Shown here: piece after piece, positions 1-12,291 of the stretch | Position numbering within the stretch: position 1 is the first letter of the stretch | Layout of the letters: each line of letters begins with the position of its first letter | Source: Salvator merianae | Lineage: Eukaryota; Chordata; Lepidosauria; Squamata; Teiidae | Direction: 5' to 3' | Length of the DNA: 64,000 nt | Assembly (NCBI GenBank): GCA_003586115.2 | Contig: QVOM02000042.1 | Span: forward strand, 77,171,636-77,235,635 | Notes under the pieces: model-generated | Databases searched by the model: none | Told to the model about the DNA's origin: nothing | Seen by the model: the letters and a program-made list of their open reading frames with translations, nothing else | Position numbers and translations under genes: made by a program

Positions 1-251
1 TAGAGAAAATGCGTTAATATGAATCAGAAACACTTTCTACTGCTTAATACCACAAGAGTCTCAAGTAAATTGTGTTATATTGAAGCTGTGCAAACCAAAA
101 TTGCTTAAACCGAGGCCTTATTATAATTAACCATTTGCAGCATCAGCTGGAACTTGGAAAAAAACCCTACATGGGAAATTTCAGAATCATAATAGAAGTA
201 TTAAATCTGTGGCCAACACATCTAGTAATCTCAAGGAATATCCAGCTCTTA

Positions 252-474
252 GGGCCCAGTCACACCTAAGTTTTAATCCAGGTTCAGATCACTTTTGGAC
301 TGAAAGAACACATCAGCAAAGTGACTGATCATTTTCTTTCCATATTATCTAACCCAAAAGTAGATTTTCTGAGTTAGAAAATGCTGAAAGAAAACATCTT
401 ATTGCTTCACTGATGTGCTCTCTCAGTCTGGAAGTGGACTGTAGCTGGGTTAAAACTTAGGTGTGACTGGGCCC
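252..474. mobile_element. Non-autonomous TIR transposon (MITE), 3-bp TSD TTA
   Basis: A 223-bp element whose ends are long inverted repeats: the left end begins GGGCCCAGTCACACCTAAGT and the right end is its near-perfect reverse complement. The inverted similarity continues inward (ACACATCAG on the left, CTGATGTG on the right), so the whole element can fold back. TTA flanks both ends (249-251 and 475-477). Long GG-type TIRs with a TTA duplication fit the PIF/Harbinger superfamily, whose target is TWA. No coding capacity is seen. It lies in the inferred second intron of PRAG1. Confidence 0.85.
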
Positions 475-477
475 TTA

Positions 478-3219
478 AAGTCTAAATGTTACACCTTAAT
501 CTAACGCACAGTTAGGTTTTCCAGCTTAGAGCTCTGGTGCAAATACATGAACTTATATTTTGAGATCTGAATAGAATTGCAGGGAAAAATGTATAAGGAA
601 ACATAACGAATCTTTGACATTTGCAGGGTCACTTCCAGAAAGGCCTCACAAATGTCAAAGTGCACAGAAAGAGACCAACTTTAAAAACTTTTACCTCTCC
701 ACCAGAAAGAAAAATTCTGAAATGCTTGTTGTAACATCTCACAAATAAGTAAGAAGTTTGGGTCACAGTTGCCCAGTTGCAAGTAACTAAAACTGACAGA
801 TGGATAAATTACTAAATTAATGATTTAATAAACTAACAGCACTCTTCTGCTCCCAGATCTGCTAGGATAAGTGTCTCCAGGGGTTCATAGAAGACCCATG
901 CTGGGGATAGGGATGTAGCATTCCCAGCTCCATTACATACCTACTGAGGAATTGCTATCCATGGATCCCTGGTAAAGCTTAGTCACAGCAACACTACAGC
1001 AGAGTCTACCCCATCTTAGTCTTATTCAGATCAGGGCTGCCACATGGTGCCTCCAGCAAACATGAACTTCTTTATGACAGACAAAATTAATTCTAATACA
1101 GTTGTTTAAAACTGTGGCCTTCCAAAGATTCCAGAATCATGGCTCCCAGCATCCCGCTCCCAGCATTCTACACCAGTCCCGTGGAATGCCACTGGGCCAC
1201 TGGGATTGGCACAGAATGTTGAGATTGGAATGCTGGGAACTGCAATCCAGGAACATCTGAAGAGCTGTAATCTGAGATTCTGTAACTGAATTTATTTTTA
1301 GCAGTGGGAACACTCTCGTGAATGGGATTTTGTATGAGTGACAGTTGCACATCTGGACATCACTGCCGTAACCACTGAAAAAGATTAGTAATGCACTATA
1401 AAGCTATCATTCAGCACCAGGACAGCACACTATATTTTCATTCCCCACATATTCCCATCAATTAAGAAATGGCCTTCAAGTTTACCTACCAAAACTGTTA
1501 GTTGATAAATCTACTTATTAAAACTGGAAGTCCAAATGTTTTAATTTGAATTTAGCAATGAAACTAGCAACAGAATGGACAGAAAAAATGTCTCAACAAG
1601 GCACAAATTCACCCTCAGTGAGAAACTTGATGAGTCTCTACTCTCTTCACGCTGCAAAGACGAGATTTCCACTTAGCTGGGCTGACAAAGAACACCTGAG
1701 CTATGCATCCCAGACATTCAGAATCATGAACCATAGCTTCAAAAACATCAAACAGATTCTGGAAACATCAGATCTGAAAGCATAATACATGCAGCTCTGG
1801 AATATGTCTTCCGTTTCTCTTTCAATTCTGTGGCTTTGGGGCACACTGCTGTCACAGTTTCCCATTTTCTCAACAACAAAGAGAGCTGGAGAATTGCTTT
1901 TAAAAATTAAAAAAAAAATAATCTCAGATTCAAACAGTCGCCCTTAAACATCACAAATTCCTTTCTTTGCTCTGCTCCACACTATCCAGTATGATTAATT
2001 CATTGACTGCCTGAACAGGCTTTCAGTTACACATGAAGGTAACAGAATACTGTATTTCACAGTAACTGATCGTGATGAAATCTTGCTCATTAAAATATAA
2101 GCCCAATTTATTAATTCTTGTACTTTCAAGTTAGCAATGGAAATAAATTGCATGTTCTTTTGTTCCTTCCAGCCCTTTTTTCTTCTAAATTAAGAAGTCT
2201 TTTCTAAAATTAGAGTTGCCAGCAAATTTACTGAAAACAAAACCTCGAGGTGAATAGTGGAAATATGTTAGGTAAAAAAATCCAAAAAAGAAAAAAGCAA
2301 GTCGGAATGTAACATTTCTTGGGGCAGACGGGAGAGATATTCATGGCTATGCTATGAAATCCTTCCCACAATGCAGCGTAATTTCAGAAATGACATTTTC
2401 AGCAGTTTCCTCCCCCTAGGATGGGAAAAGGAAGAAGCTGTTCATGTCAAATCTCAGATGAAGGTACTAATGAATGTTGTATTTCCATATCTACTTGTGG
2501 GAGATCAGGTTTGTCCAGATTTTGTATTTTAAAATACAATATCTGAATGGATGTTCCAAACAATAACAGATCTAAAAGCTAGTTATGCCTTCCTATTAGC
2601 AGTATTAAAGAACAAAACAAAACCCAACCTACTATATAGGATGCTATTATAATCTTGCAATGCATCCTGCAGGCAGATATCTTTTCTGGACAAGAAGGAT
2701 GCTTCTTTGGTCCTAGGTACTGTCATGGGGCTGCTATATCACAGAATTAAAATAATACTTATTGTTATTATCATAACTTAATTCCTGTATATTGGCAAAC
2801 AGATAGGGGAGCCTATCAACTTCCATTTGTTGCTTCTCACTTCTGACATTAGAATAGGCAAACAATTCCATGCATTTTCATTACAATTCAGTCACAATTG
2901 GTTAATGGATTAGTGAGCTGGACTGGAATCTGGGGCTGACAAACCTGATTCTTTCCAGGTTCTGTCACTTTTACTCATATATTCATTCACATATGTATTC
3001 TTTCATATAATGTTTTGTCCTATTTCCATCTTTAAAAAAAAAATTAGTTAAATGACATAACAGTACAACTATCCAACCACAACTGACTTGATTTTCAACC
3101 AATTTTTTGGTCCAGGAATTACAAATTATTGAACTAACATAGAGTTACTTATATATAATATATATAACATATTAGCATATTCAACTTTGTGCTACAAGTA
3201 GTTCTATACATAGTGTTAT
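478..3219. other. Intronic AT-rich sequence, nothing recognised
   Basis: AT-rich DNA inside the inferred second intron of PRAG1. A short piece at about 1137-1290 carries the inverted words CCCAGCATTC and GAATGCTGGG and may be an old repeat, but I cannot name it. A 79-codon open frame at 1546-1785 has no recognisable domain or splice context and looks like chance. No RNA gene or further exon was recognised. Confidence 0.4.
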
Positions 3220-3560
3220 TTAATCAGCACAGATAATATGAGAAGAAGGGCATAATGAAGTATCTAGGCAATAGGTTAAGTAACAGAAAAGAATTCTGTT
3301 TGGGAAGAATTCCAGGCCTTGCCTGACCTTAATAAAAAAATTATTATAGTATGGCATAGTCCCAAGTCTTTTTTCCTGCATGAATTGTCTATGATCTTTC
3401 CAACCTGCTGCTATCACTTGCTTAGCTGCTAATAACATGAGTTTCAGCAAATAGTTACTTTTCAAATTTTCTTGTATTCTTAGTAATACATGCAGTGTGT
3501 AAAGTTCTAGCAATTGGTTTGGCTGGATTTGAAGAGTCTGATTTATCTCCAATCTAATTT
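3220..3560 (-). mobile_element. Possible L1-like LINE fragment (ORF2 C-terminal remnant)
   Basis: The minus-strand translation contains a leucine-rich stretch followed by LLAAKQVIAAGWKDH. This resembles the end of L1 ORF2, where a run like LL.AA....A..WK precedes the C-terminal segment. The downstream text is degenerate and no poly(A) or 3' end is clear. The assignment rests on a short pattern match and on the better L1 fragment about 400 bp away, which lies on the opposite strand. Confidence 0.4.
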
Positions 3561-3960
3561 TCTTCCAAAATTCTTCCAGACAAAGCTATCATGTACCAAT
3601 TACATGATATCCATGCCAGTAGTTAGTAGCACTTCTGAGGCAGCATTTTTGACAAAGTGTGTAGGCTACAATACCACCTTTGAAGTGTTATTTACTACAG
3701 GAATCTGAGAAGTTTTGTTACATACATACTTGTCAAATTACAGGTTAGACCATTCATCAGAGGAAAATGAGACTCCTAAATCTTTTTTTCAAGCCATCAC
3801 CAAGTTCTCTGAATTGTTATACTCTATATTGATTAGACTATATCAGTTTTTAATCCATGCAAAAATGTCCATTTAAATACATATTACTGAGCGTATTTTT
3901 AAAATGAATTTTAAAATTCTTTATAGCCTGCACAAGAGCATTTGAGGTGTAAGCAGATTC

Positions 3961-4506
3961 CACATTACACTCAGAATGGATCAAATCACATCAGAATTTG
4001 TAATATTGAATAATGTCATTCAAATTAATCCAGAATTTTGTCTCATGCATGTTTTTAGAGACCAGAGAATTCAAGAGGATCATAGCTACTTGGCCAGTCA
4101 GTTATTAACAGCAGCACAGGCAACGATCGTTATTGAGTGGAAGAATGTGTCAAAACAGACAATGCAAAATTAGTATCGGTATATTTCTGATCAATATAGA
4201 TTTGATGTATTAATGGAAAAAAGACTAATATATCAAGGAATGAAAATTATTAATACAGTAGAAAGGAACTGGAAAGCACTTCTGCCATTTGTTAATCATC
4301 AGGACACTCGCTAGTGCTTGAGAGAAGATATATTAAGAATAAAGAAAATAATGACTTAATGCTAATATAATATGATTTATGGTGTCTGGGAAAGGGAGGG
4401 GGGAGGGATAAGAATAGAAAAAATGGATTGTAATATGGAAGAAGATGTATGATTATATGTTATACGTTATATGTTAAAACTAAATAAAATTTAATTGCAA
4501 AAAACA
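3961..4506 (+). mobile_element. L1 LINE 3' end (ORF2 C-terminus plus 3' UTR)
   Basis: The plus-strand translation gives SYLASQLLTAAQATIVIEWK and, after an in-frame stop, a frame ending in ERNWKALLPFV. These match the typical end of vertebrate L1 ORF2, where an AA...IA..WK segment is followed some 60 residues later by W.P.L.F. A purine- and G-rich 3' UTR follows (about 4380-4410), then AATAAA near 4483 and a short A-rich tail near 4499. It is 5'-truncated and inactive, and lies in the second intron of PRAG1. Confidence 0.7.
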
Positions 4507-5143
4507 ATCATGCCAGAATTCGTTACTGATTTTTCCAGCAACCCTAACTGTGAAGTCTTAGCAGCTTCCCTACAGTGCAACTGCAAAACCAAAAGCTATG
4601 TGAAGTAACTAATTTTCAACATGTGCAACATCTTGTTCAACATCCTCTGACCTTAGTCACAGCAAATTTAAACTTAATCCTAGCAAGTTTAGGCTTGAAT
4701 TATTGTATTCTTAAGGAGGTGAAGAAATGAAGCAAAAGCATCCCCTTTGGTATATTCTGTTCTGTACAAAGATGCTTCTGCATATTTTAGTTCTGTTCTC
4801 CTGCTTCAAAGAATGCTGGGATTTGTGACTAGGCTTTGTGACTAGGTCCTTGGCTGAAAAAACGCTGGCTTGACTCTCAGAGAAATTGAGGCCATAAGTA
4901 ACCAAAATATCAAAAGAAAGGAATTTGTTTAAATTAATTCAGAAAGCAACTGGGGTGCATCTGGATTCAAATAATAAGCAGCAAGGCCCTTCAATGAATG
5001 CATTTAAAGCTTTCTGGTTTCTTCTAGAAAGGGAAGTTGGACCACTAACACTCAGAGGCAGCAAGAATGCAGGGGAGTAACTTAATCCTGATTTGCCATT
5101 TGCCTTGGAGCAATAAGCCAGGTTTGGTCGCATGCCAAAGCAA
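4507..5143. other. Intronic sequence, nothing recognised
   Basis: Unique-looking intronic DNA between the L1 tail and the family 1 transposon. No exon, RNA gene or further repeat was recognised. Confidence 0.4.
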
Positions 5144-5355
5144 GGCTGTGTTCAGACATAACAAAAGGGATGACCTGGAGGTGCCTCATAGAAACAGTGT
5201 GTGGCATTCGTGTTTCCAAGTCTTCTCTAATCCACCTTTTCTAGCATAGAATGTTTACGAGAAGCTGGAGGGGCAGACTGGTGTGTCAATCTCACCTCAA
5301 AGCCATCTCTGAGTCGGCTCAGAGATGCTTTTTGTGTGTGTGTCTGATCACAGCC
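5144..5355. mobile_element. TIR family 1 MITE, 3-bp TSD CAA
   Basis: A 212-bp element beginning GGCTGTGTTCAGACATAACA and ending with the approximate inverse (GTCTGATCACAGCC). CAA flanks both sides (5141-5143, 5356-5358). The interior contains the family blocks GCAGACTGGTGTGT and TCTAGCATAGAATGTT, also found in copies at 34043, 37922 and 55801. It is non-autonomous with no ORF. It lies about 250 bp downstream of the PRAG1 exon in the direction of transcription. Confidence 0.85.
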
Positions 5356-5606
5356 CAAACCTAGTTTGCCTCACTTAACAGAGCTCAAAGTCTATGGATG
5401 GATTGTCATTTAATGTCTTGCACTGCTGTATCTAGAAATATTATTGACAAGCCAAAGAATGCTAAACCATTGAATGCAGGACTTCCTTTCACACGTTCAC
5501 AAAATAATCAGCAGAAAATGTACAGGGCTTCTGCTATAGCAAATACCAGGTCTCTTGTAAGGCAAATGCAAATTTGTAAAACATACCACACCCTTTGTTA
5601 ATCATT

Positions 5607-5608
5607 AC
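5607..5608 (-). promoter_or_regulatory. PRAG1: Splice donor of the PRAG1 coding exon
   Basis: On the minus strand the exon ends CCACAG and the intron begins GTAATG. Beyond this point the open frame runs on as sequence unrelated to PRAG1, which supports the boundary. Confidence 0.85.
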
Positions 5609-5944
5609 CTGTGGGATATCTGTATTCAGGTTCCCATCTGCCTGTGTGTCAGCAACATCTGAGTTTATCATCGTTGGTTTTACAGCAATTGTTGGCTTTG
5701 AGTAAGGCAAGGAAATTACACCATCCTCCTCCAGAGTCGTAGGCTCAGCTTTGGCTCTGATTCCATTCAGATCCTGCAGGAATCCACTGCTGCTTACCAG
5801 GTCAAGGGGTGGTGACTGCAGATGATGAAACTGTCTGGGGCAGAAGCAGTTTTTGCAGGAGCCAGGCTTCCAGATGTGCTCTACAAAATCACTGCACACA
5901 GACATTTTCGAGTCCTCTTGCTTTACTTCAACTGCCCTCTGCAT
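5609..5944 (-). CDS. PRAG1: PRAG1 (SGK223/Pragmin) first coding exon, N-terminal 112 residues
   Basis: PRAG1 is a PEAK-family pseudokinase scaffold at the cytoplasmic cytoskeleton and focal adhesions, known to bind RND2, to promote RhoA signalling and to engage CSK. The sequence shows SDFVEHIWKPGSCKNCF at residues 18-34, the conserved WKPG..CKNCF signature of PEAK1 and PRAG1, and SKPTIAVKPTM at residues 82-92, also conserved in the family. The match is closer to PRAG1 than to PEAK1. The start is the ATG at 5944-5942: an in-frame TAA at 6001-5999 excludes a longer N-terminus, and the methionine lies 13 residues before MSVCSDF, the spacing I recall for mammalian PRAG1. An internal start at 5905 is the alternative. 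The exon ends after a complete CAG codon (phase 0) at the CAG|GTAATG donor. The long central region and pseudokinase domain must lie beyond the left edge. Confidence 0.93.
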
Positions 5945-6027
5945 CTTGTATACTGAGTTGCGCCGTTCATTTTGTACTCCTCCTCTCTCCAACTGGTCTT
6001 AAGAAGCTGCCTTGTCCGGTAACCAAA
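5945..6027 (-). other. PRAG1: PRAG1 5' UTR portion of exon 2 and splice acceptor
   Basis: On the minus strand a long pyrimidine tract (about 6067-6034) leads to an AG at 6029-6028, so the exon probably starts at 6027. The 83 nt before the ATG contain the in-frame stop TAA at 6001-5999. Another AG a few bases downstream could serve instead, so the exact boundary is inferred. Confidence 0.65.
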
Positions 6028-6281
6028 CTATCGGAAAAGATATAAAAGGAAGAAAGAAAAAAAAGAATCAACACTGCTATTGATTTTGTAAATGAACATG
6101 TACAGATGCTTCTTATACCACACAGCTCTCCTAAAACACTCTTATTTTCCCACACCTCACTTCCAAACCTATTCTACTTCCAGGAATGCTCCCCCATTCC
6201 ATAAAAACTTCCTGTTAGGAAACAGTCAAGGGACTGGCTCTAACTTCTAGTTGCTGTCAATGCAACCAATTACAGTGTGGT

Positions 6282-6413
6282 GGCCCTTTCTGCACTGGGC
6301 CTTATTCCGGATTATATCCCAAAATAGGGGCCTGTCATAGTCTGCACTAGCATGTGGGCGGCAGGCCCCTATTCTGGGATGTAATCCAGAATAAGGCCTA
6401 ATGCAGAAAGGGC
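6282..6413. mobile_element. TIR family 2 MITE (palindromic)
   Basis: The left end reads GGCCCTTTCTGCACTGGGCC and the right end is its inverse (GCAGAAAGGGC). The arms continue with CTTATTC, ATCCCA and CCTATT motifs on both sides, so the element is almost a full hairpin of about 132 bp. Related copies are at 13735, 18158, 38273 and 62453. The target duplication is not clear at this copy. It lies in PRAG1 intron 1, about 250 bp upstream of exon 2. Confidence 0.8.
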
Positions 6414-9018
6414 TTATGTTTTGCCCACAGCAAGCCCATCATAATTAAGCGACAGAGAAGAATTTGTAGAAGTCGAAATATTCCCCAGTCCTTTCAGAGT
6501 TTCCATACACAGCACACAGATAGATGTTGAACAACGCAAGCCTGTCTTACCATTGTAGTTGTTAAAACAAATCTCATCTTTTCTATAGTGTGCAATTAAC
6601 CTTCTGATTAAATTTAAAAGGAAACCCAACAAAATACTTGATAAGAGTTGGGTTTTTCCTTTTGTTTTACTTTTTCAAAAGTTGTCAGGGAACTGATCAA
6701 GTAAACTGACTTTGCTTGATCACAGTCATGCATTACAGCCAAATTCAGCAAACTTGGAATGCAAATGCACTAGAAAAGCAATGTGAAAAGCAATGAGATG
6801 GTTGCGATGTCAACCTACAAAATAATGCTTTTGGTGGAGGAACTTTTCGTTTAAAATACGCAAAGAAAATCCAGTACCACCAGAACTCTGCATGCATGGG
6901 AAGTCCTCTTTTTTTATGTACAGCCACCTCATGTTATTCACATCTCTAATAAGCATGTTATTTACATCTTTAATACTATGTATCCACAACATAGGATAAC
7001 TAGGGCTTTTATGAGTCCTGCACCAGAGTCTGGAACTTTGGATTGAACACTTGCAGATAAGGGGGGACATCTGTACAGCCTTTGGTACTCTTGACTTCAG
7101 ACAGAAGCATGCATTATAAGCTTGGGGTTGTGGCCCAACATGGCATCCCTGTACTGTGCCCTCTCTTTCCCAGTATTGTGGGAAAACGTTAAATGTAATG
7201 ACACCAAATGTTCAGGTAAACAATCAATGCTAAGGAAGCAAGCCAAACACCCCAAAGATAACTTGTGTTATCTAAATGCATAGATAAGGGTAGTTATCTA
7301 CATGCAGTTTCACTTATTTTTCTTCTCTCTTTTTGTATGCTTCCCTCTCCTCAATTTCACCTCCCCCATACAAATGCCAATTGTAAGATCCTTACAGGAT
7401 ATCCTTGAAAATGGGAGAGTTTTAAGCAAGTAATTCACTTTTCAACTGAAGTCCCACTGATTTGAAAAGTACTTAATTTCTGTGTTCCAAGAATTCTAAC
7501 TGCTTTTCTGTAAAACTCTACCACTATGACATCTGACATCCCCATCCCCACTAAAAGCATCCAGAACATACAACACCTACTGTTAATCTGGGAAGAAGCT
7601 GTATATCTGCGGGGTTCCCTTCCACGGAGAAAGAAAGAAAATATTTCATTATCTGCTCTCCCTGGTTACCCTGTCTTTGCAAATTCAGTGCTGTAGAAAA
7701 CTAAAGAGTGCACAGGAATGGGCTGGGCATTTGAAGAAATACTTGTTGAATGAATCAAAGAAGAATCTGACGAACATACAGAGCAGCAGGGAGCCAACTT
7801 CCTCTTGGCAATCACGTTTATCACCAATCTGTGATAGGTGTGTGAATTTACACACATACCATTCCACCTGCATTTTTACCATGGGTCACCACTGACTCCC
7901 ATTTACTCAAGCCTATTTACCTCAAGATGGATTAAAAATTACGAATTAAAATTTACTTAAAAATCAGTAAATGAAAGATTGGATTATTGTAATGAAGTAG
8001 ATAGACGACAGTCCACAATCATTTATGCCTAAGAAATTTCCTCCTGAAGGTGGCACAAAAGTCTATATCATTTTTTAAGATATCATTTTCATCAATCCTC
8101 AAACTAGGTCAAATTCCACTGTATTCCTTCTATGACGTACTCTCAATTACTATTTAAATTGTAAAAGACAATGCCTGTTTTTAAGCTGGTTTTTCAGTTC
8201 AACACACAAAAAGTTCCAGGTACAATTATGAAAGAGGTGGAAATGGGGGGCACAAGAGTTACTGCAATTCAGCTGTAAGAACTGCAAAAATATTCTTTGT
8301 TTTCTCTGCCTTCTCCTCCCACTCCCAAATTAGACTCTTGATTCACAGTCCAACAGTTAATTGTTTTAGATCCCTGAATGCCTGTGCCACAGTGGGGTCA
8401 GCATTCTTTTTCATACTAGTAATTGGATCAGAAAGAAGACAAAAGGATTATAATGGAAAATGTTAATTGGCCTCATTTAAAAACTAGCCACACTTCTAAT
8501 AAAAAAAAAATCATAGTATGATTAATTGAGAAATCTATAGTTATTGCTATACATAAAAAGGATAAAGGGAGTAGGTAATTAACATCTGCTTAATCTGAGC
8601 AATGAAAGGATAAGGTCACTATAAGATGAGAGAGACAGCCAGAGCACTGTCTTTTTGGAATTAGTTACACTCATTAGTACAATTATTTTGCAAGAAATGG
8701 CCCAAAGCTTGACATCTCCATTCTATTTGTAAATAGTTTAAGAATTTAGGCCAGTCTTCTAAAAACACAGTTATAATTGCCCTTGGGTACTCTGTCAGAG
8801 CTATATACAAATATTATAACAAAGGCTGGTCCAACTGTAGAGGAATCAAGCCATCCTGGGTGATGGCCCAGAATGCCAAGCTGTAAGGGGCATCAAGTTA
8901 GATGGAAATAAATTTCAACCCCCTGTTTAATATTCTAGGTAGAGAATATTCTAGGTAGAGAACATAATAGACTATTGGACACTTGAAGATCAATGGGCAT
9001 ATTCTTCCCCTTATTAAG
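6414..9018. other. PRAG1 intron 1 sequence, nothing recognised
   Basis: AT-rich intronic DNA. A short tandem duplication of an AATATTCTAGGTAGAG unit occurs near 8930-8960. Open frames here are short, overlap on both strands and carry no recognisable domain. Confidence 0.4.
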
Positions 9019-9440
9019 AACATAAGAGGAGCCTTGTTAGATCAGGCCACAGCCCATCTAATCGAGCATCCTGTCTCACACAGTGACCCTCCAATTGCTT
9101 CTGGGCATTCTCAAGCAGAATAAAAGGCAAAACCTTCACCTGCTCTTGACTCCCCGCAAATGGTTTTACAGACATCCTGCCTGTCTTTCCAACCTGGAGG
9201 CAGTACCTAGGCATCCATTCTAATAGCCATTGGTATACCTGACCTCCATGAATCTGTCCAGTCCTTTCTTAAAGCTATCTAGGCTGACTGCTGTCACCAT
9301 CTCTTCCAGTAATGAATTCCATAGTCCGATGACCCTCTGGGTGAAAAAATACTTTCCCTTGTCGGTCCTAACTCTCCTACCCATCAGCTTCACAGAGTGC
9401 CCCTGGTCCTAGTGTTGTGTGATAAAGGAAAGAATTTATC
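9019..9440 (-). mobile_element. CR1-like LINE 3'-end fragment
   Basis: The plus strand reads AAGAACATAAGAGGAGCCTT, then a block with ATCAGGCCACAGCCCATCTA and, further on, GAATTCCATAGTCCGATGAC and TGGGTGAAAAAATACTTTCC. I recognise this as the common reptile LINE tail of the CR1/L3 type read in reverse, so the element is on the minus strand with its 3' end at about 9019. The same tail occurs at 25638. It is truncated with no intact ORF. Confidence 0.65.
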
Positions 9441-12129
9441 TCTATTCAACGCACATGCTGTGAAAAAAAGAATGGCAGATAAAATGGTGATGAAATGACA
9501 AGATATTACTGAAACACATCAAAATGCAGTGGTGGCTCACATAGTGGAATGAGGGAGCGGCAATGTGGCAACTTGCATCTTGTCTTTGATTGCATCTTGA
9601 TATGCGTTGATATGCTACAGCGCAAAGCACAGTTCAGGGCAATTAAAGGCAGGGCAGCAGTTGCCTCTCCCCCTGCCCATTGTATGAGCCAGTGCTGTCA
9701 AATGACACACAAGTTACCATTTTTAGGAGTCATGCTCCGAAGTCATACTTCACCTGGAGCATCAAAATCGCCTGGGACATCTCTGTCTGGAAAAGGTTAA
9801 TCAGTTGACCTCTGGGGACTCCAAGTTCTCCAAACCTCTCTTTCCACAGTGCACGTAGTCATTCCTTCTAGCCTATTCAGGGTGTGCTTAAAATAGGGCA
9901 TTATTTGTCTAGCATGGATACTGTGGTTTTAGTTCATCCACATTAGCAATCCTCTTAAGGGAATTGAGCAGAGGAGAAACCATGCATCTGCAGCAAAGGT
10001 TGATTGCTCACAGGGCAACTAGCTGGGGATTAACGATGCCAACTTTAATACACCCACCACAGCTATTTTTTAACAAATGTATGCAAGCTTGTGTGTTAAA
10101 TAAGGCTAAAATTAACTTCAGATTGTAAAACGCATCAGTGGAAGTGCAGAAGAAATGGAAAAAAACCCTTGATGACTAAGTAATTGTTAAACTTGCTGAT
10201 TCATACATGCTCCATGTGCCTTGCAAATACATAAGGAAATGAGGAGTCTGATTTAGGATACGTGTAAAATTACCTTTAAAAAACCCTGCAGCTTTCTTAA
10301 ACTCACAGGCACATTTCTACCAGCTGCAGAAGAGGGAGAAATGATGGAACTCTGGACTCTTTCCATCTGCCCTTCTATAAAACATCTCCCTCACTTTCTC
10401 CTCTCAGTCCTCCTTTCGCCTTATCCTGATCTCACTGCAAGCTAGGAAGGAGAGACCTGTATTCTGTAAGCTGCTCTATGGAGGATTGTAAGAGTAGGAT
10501 AAAACATATAAAATAAATAATTTTGGAATTTTAAGGGTGTCATTCATCTGTTGGTTTCCTCTCTCCCGTTCATTTCATATACTTACATCCCACCTTCCCA
10601 TTCCATGGAATATCAAGATAGTTTACAAGGAAAGTGCAAGACACAAGCCTTCCATTTACCACTGGAGGCACCCTCTGGCATGTGGTACAGTGGCCATTGC
10701 TGCCACATTTCCACATGTGATGGCAGTAGGCACCTACAGTGACTAGGCTGCCCCATTTCTGAGTGCAATTCTGGCTGAAGTGCTGTTGTTACTGATTTAC
10801 ACTCAAAATGGAGGTGCTTCCATCCACCACAGAAAAGATGCCTCCTTGCTCAGAAGTAGAGATGGAGGAAGTGTCTTTTTCAGTGGTGGTAACAAACACC
10901 TCTCCTGCACACCTCCTAACAAGTCATCTTGATGGGTCATCAGAATCCCAGCCACAGTCTATCTGAACTTGCTATATGATCACAAATGTAAACAATATAA
11001 GCAAACATAAATATAACAATAAAAATAGCAACAGCAAGTGGATTTGTCAATGTGGCAGTACTCTGTGATAGCAGAGTGGAGGAGAAAGGAAGAAGTCACC
11101 ACACACAAAGAGCTGCAAAGTAAAATTGTGTGCCTAGAGCATAGGAAGGCAACAGTTGTGGCAACAGTTACTGGGGCTCTTGGAATGACATCTTGGCATC
11201 TTGGGCACTGACAGAGTCACCATCCATCAGCTACCAAAGACAGCGCCCCTGAGAACAGCATACATTCTGCATTGATGCTTCTGATTCATAAACATCTACT
11301 AGACTGTGATGGTGATAACAAAAGTGATAAGAATAAGAACAGGAAAAAGGTGCAAATAATTTCCTTTGATGGCTATGCTGAGCAGAGTTCTCAGACCCAG
11401 CTAGTAAGTTCCAGGCTAAGAACCTCAGTCTAAGAGGCTTCGGACCAAGCATTTATTTTAGGCAGGTGGTTACACAGGGTGGAAACAAATATCGGGAAGG
11501 GAGAAAGTTCAGGGAGAGCCAACCGACAGAACCCAACTAGAACCACTGAGCTCTTTTCAGCACATTCTCCACTATCACTCCTGTCTCCAGCCATACACAC
11601 ACAAACACACTCTTTGCCTGCCTAAAAGTCAGATCTAATACACAGAAAGCAGATGCATACTTTTTAACAGTCCAATGACTGCAGGATTGATTCTAAAGAC
11701 AAACCAATGGGATCTTAGCTTGAGATGCCAAGATTAAGAGGTGTGCCATACATACATAATCATATTTTAAAAAAAGCTCATTCCTTATAAGTTGTTAGAT
11801 AGCATATCTGTCACAACCTTGGTTCTTCTTCCAAAGGCCTGAGAGTTTGAGGGTCCTGCACATTATCTTAGTTGTTCCAAGGACTGTGCATTTCTGAACA
11901 GAGATCTCTGATGTTTTACTGGGATATGTTGGAGCCATTTTTCCAACATTTTAGCCCCTCTCATTGGGCTTGCTATTATAGAAACTTTCCAGCAGATCTA
12001 GGGCCTCTTGTCTCATCCATGTGTGGCTTGTTCCACACCTGTCACCAGAGTGTCCTGGTTCCACAACACCTGGCACAGGCCTTCTTAATCCAGGTAATGT
12101 TTGAGCTAGCATAATTCTATTTTTCTTTC
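9441..12129. other. PRAG1 intron 1 sequence, mostly unassigned
   Basis: Intronic DNA without a recognised gene. A stretch at about 10555-10640 (ATACTTACATCCCACCTT then AGTTTACAAGG) resembles the LINE tails seen at 20385 and 36465, minus strand, but is too short and diverged for a firm call. Nothing else is recognised. Confidence 0.35.
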
Positions 12130-12291
12130 TCTCATAGTTGAGATAGGTTAGCCCGCTATAAGTGAAGTGTTTGGGGTCTTGCCTAAGAACGCTTACTGGA
12201 GGGATATTCTGCCCAGGGTTTGAACCAGTGTCCTGCACTTAAGCTGTGTGCTTAACTACTGTGTGCTTAACCACTGTGCTATCCAGCTACT
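12130..12291 (-). repeat. tRNA-derived SINE fragment
   Basis: Read on the minus strand, the 5' end is TAGCTGGATAGCACAGTGGT (A-box-like). After about 50 bp comes GGTTCAAACCC, a good B box. The region between the boxes contains a tandem duplication of about 15 bp (TTAAGCACACAGTAG-like). This is the head of a tRNA-derived SINE. The tail toward 12130 is degenerate. Confidence 0.65.

Noticed and set aside
3220..4506. Endogenous retrovirus
   Set aside because: No LTRs, primer-binding site or gag/pol motifs were found. The visible motifs fit L1 ORF2 ends.
12230..12290. Functional tRNA gene
   Set aside because: A and B boxes are present, but no cloverleaf can be drawn and the spacing is altered by a tandem duplication. 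It is a SINE head.
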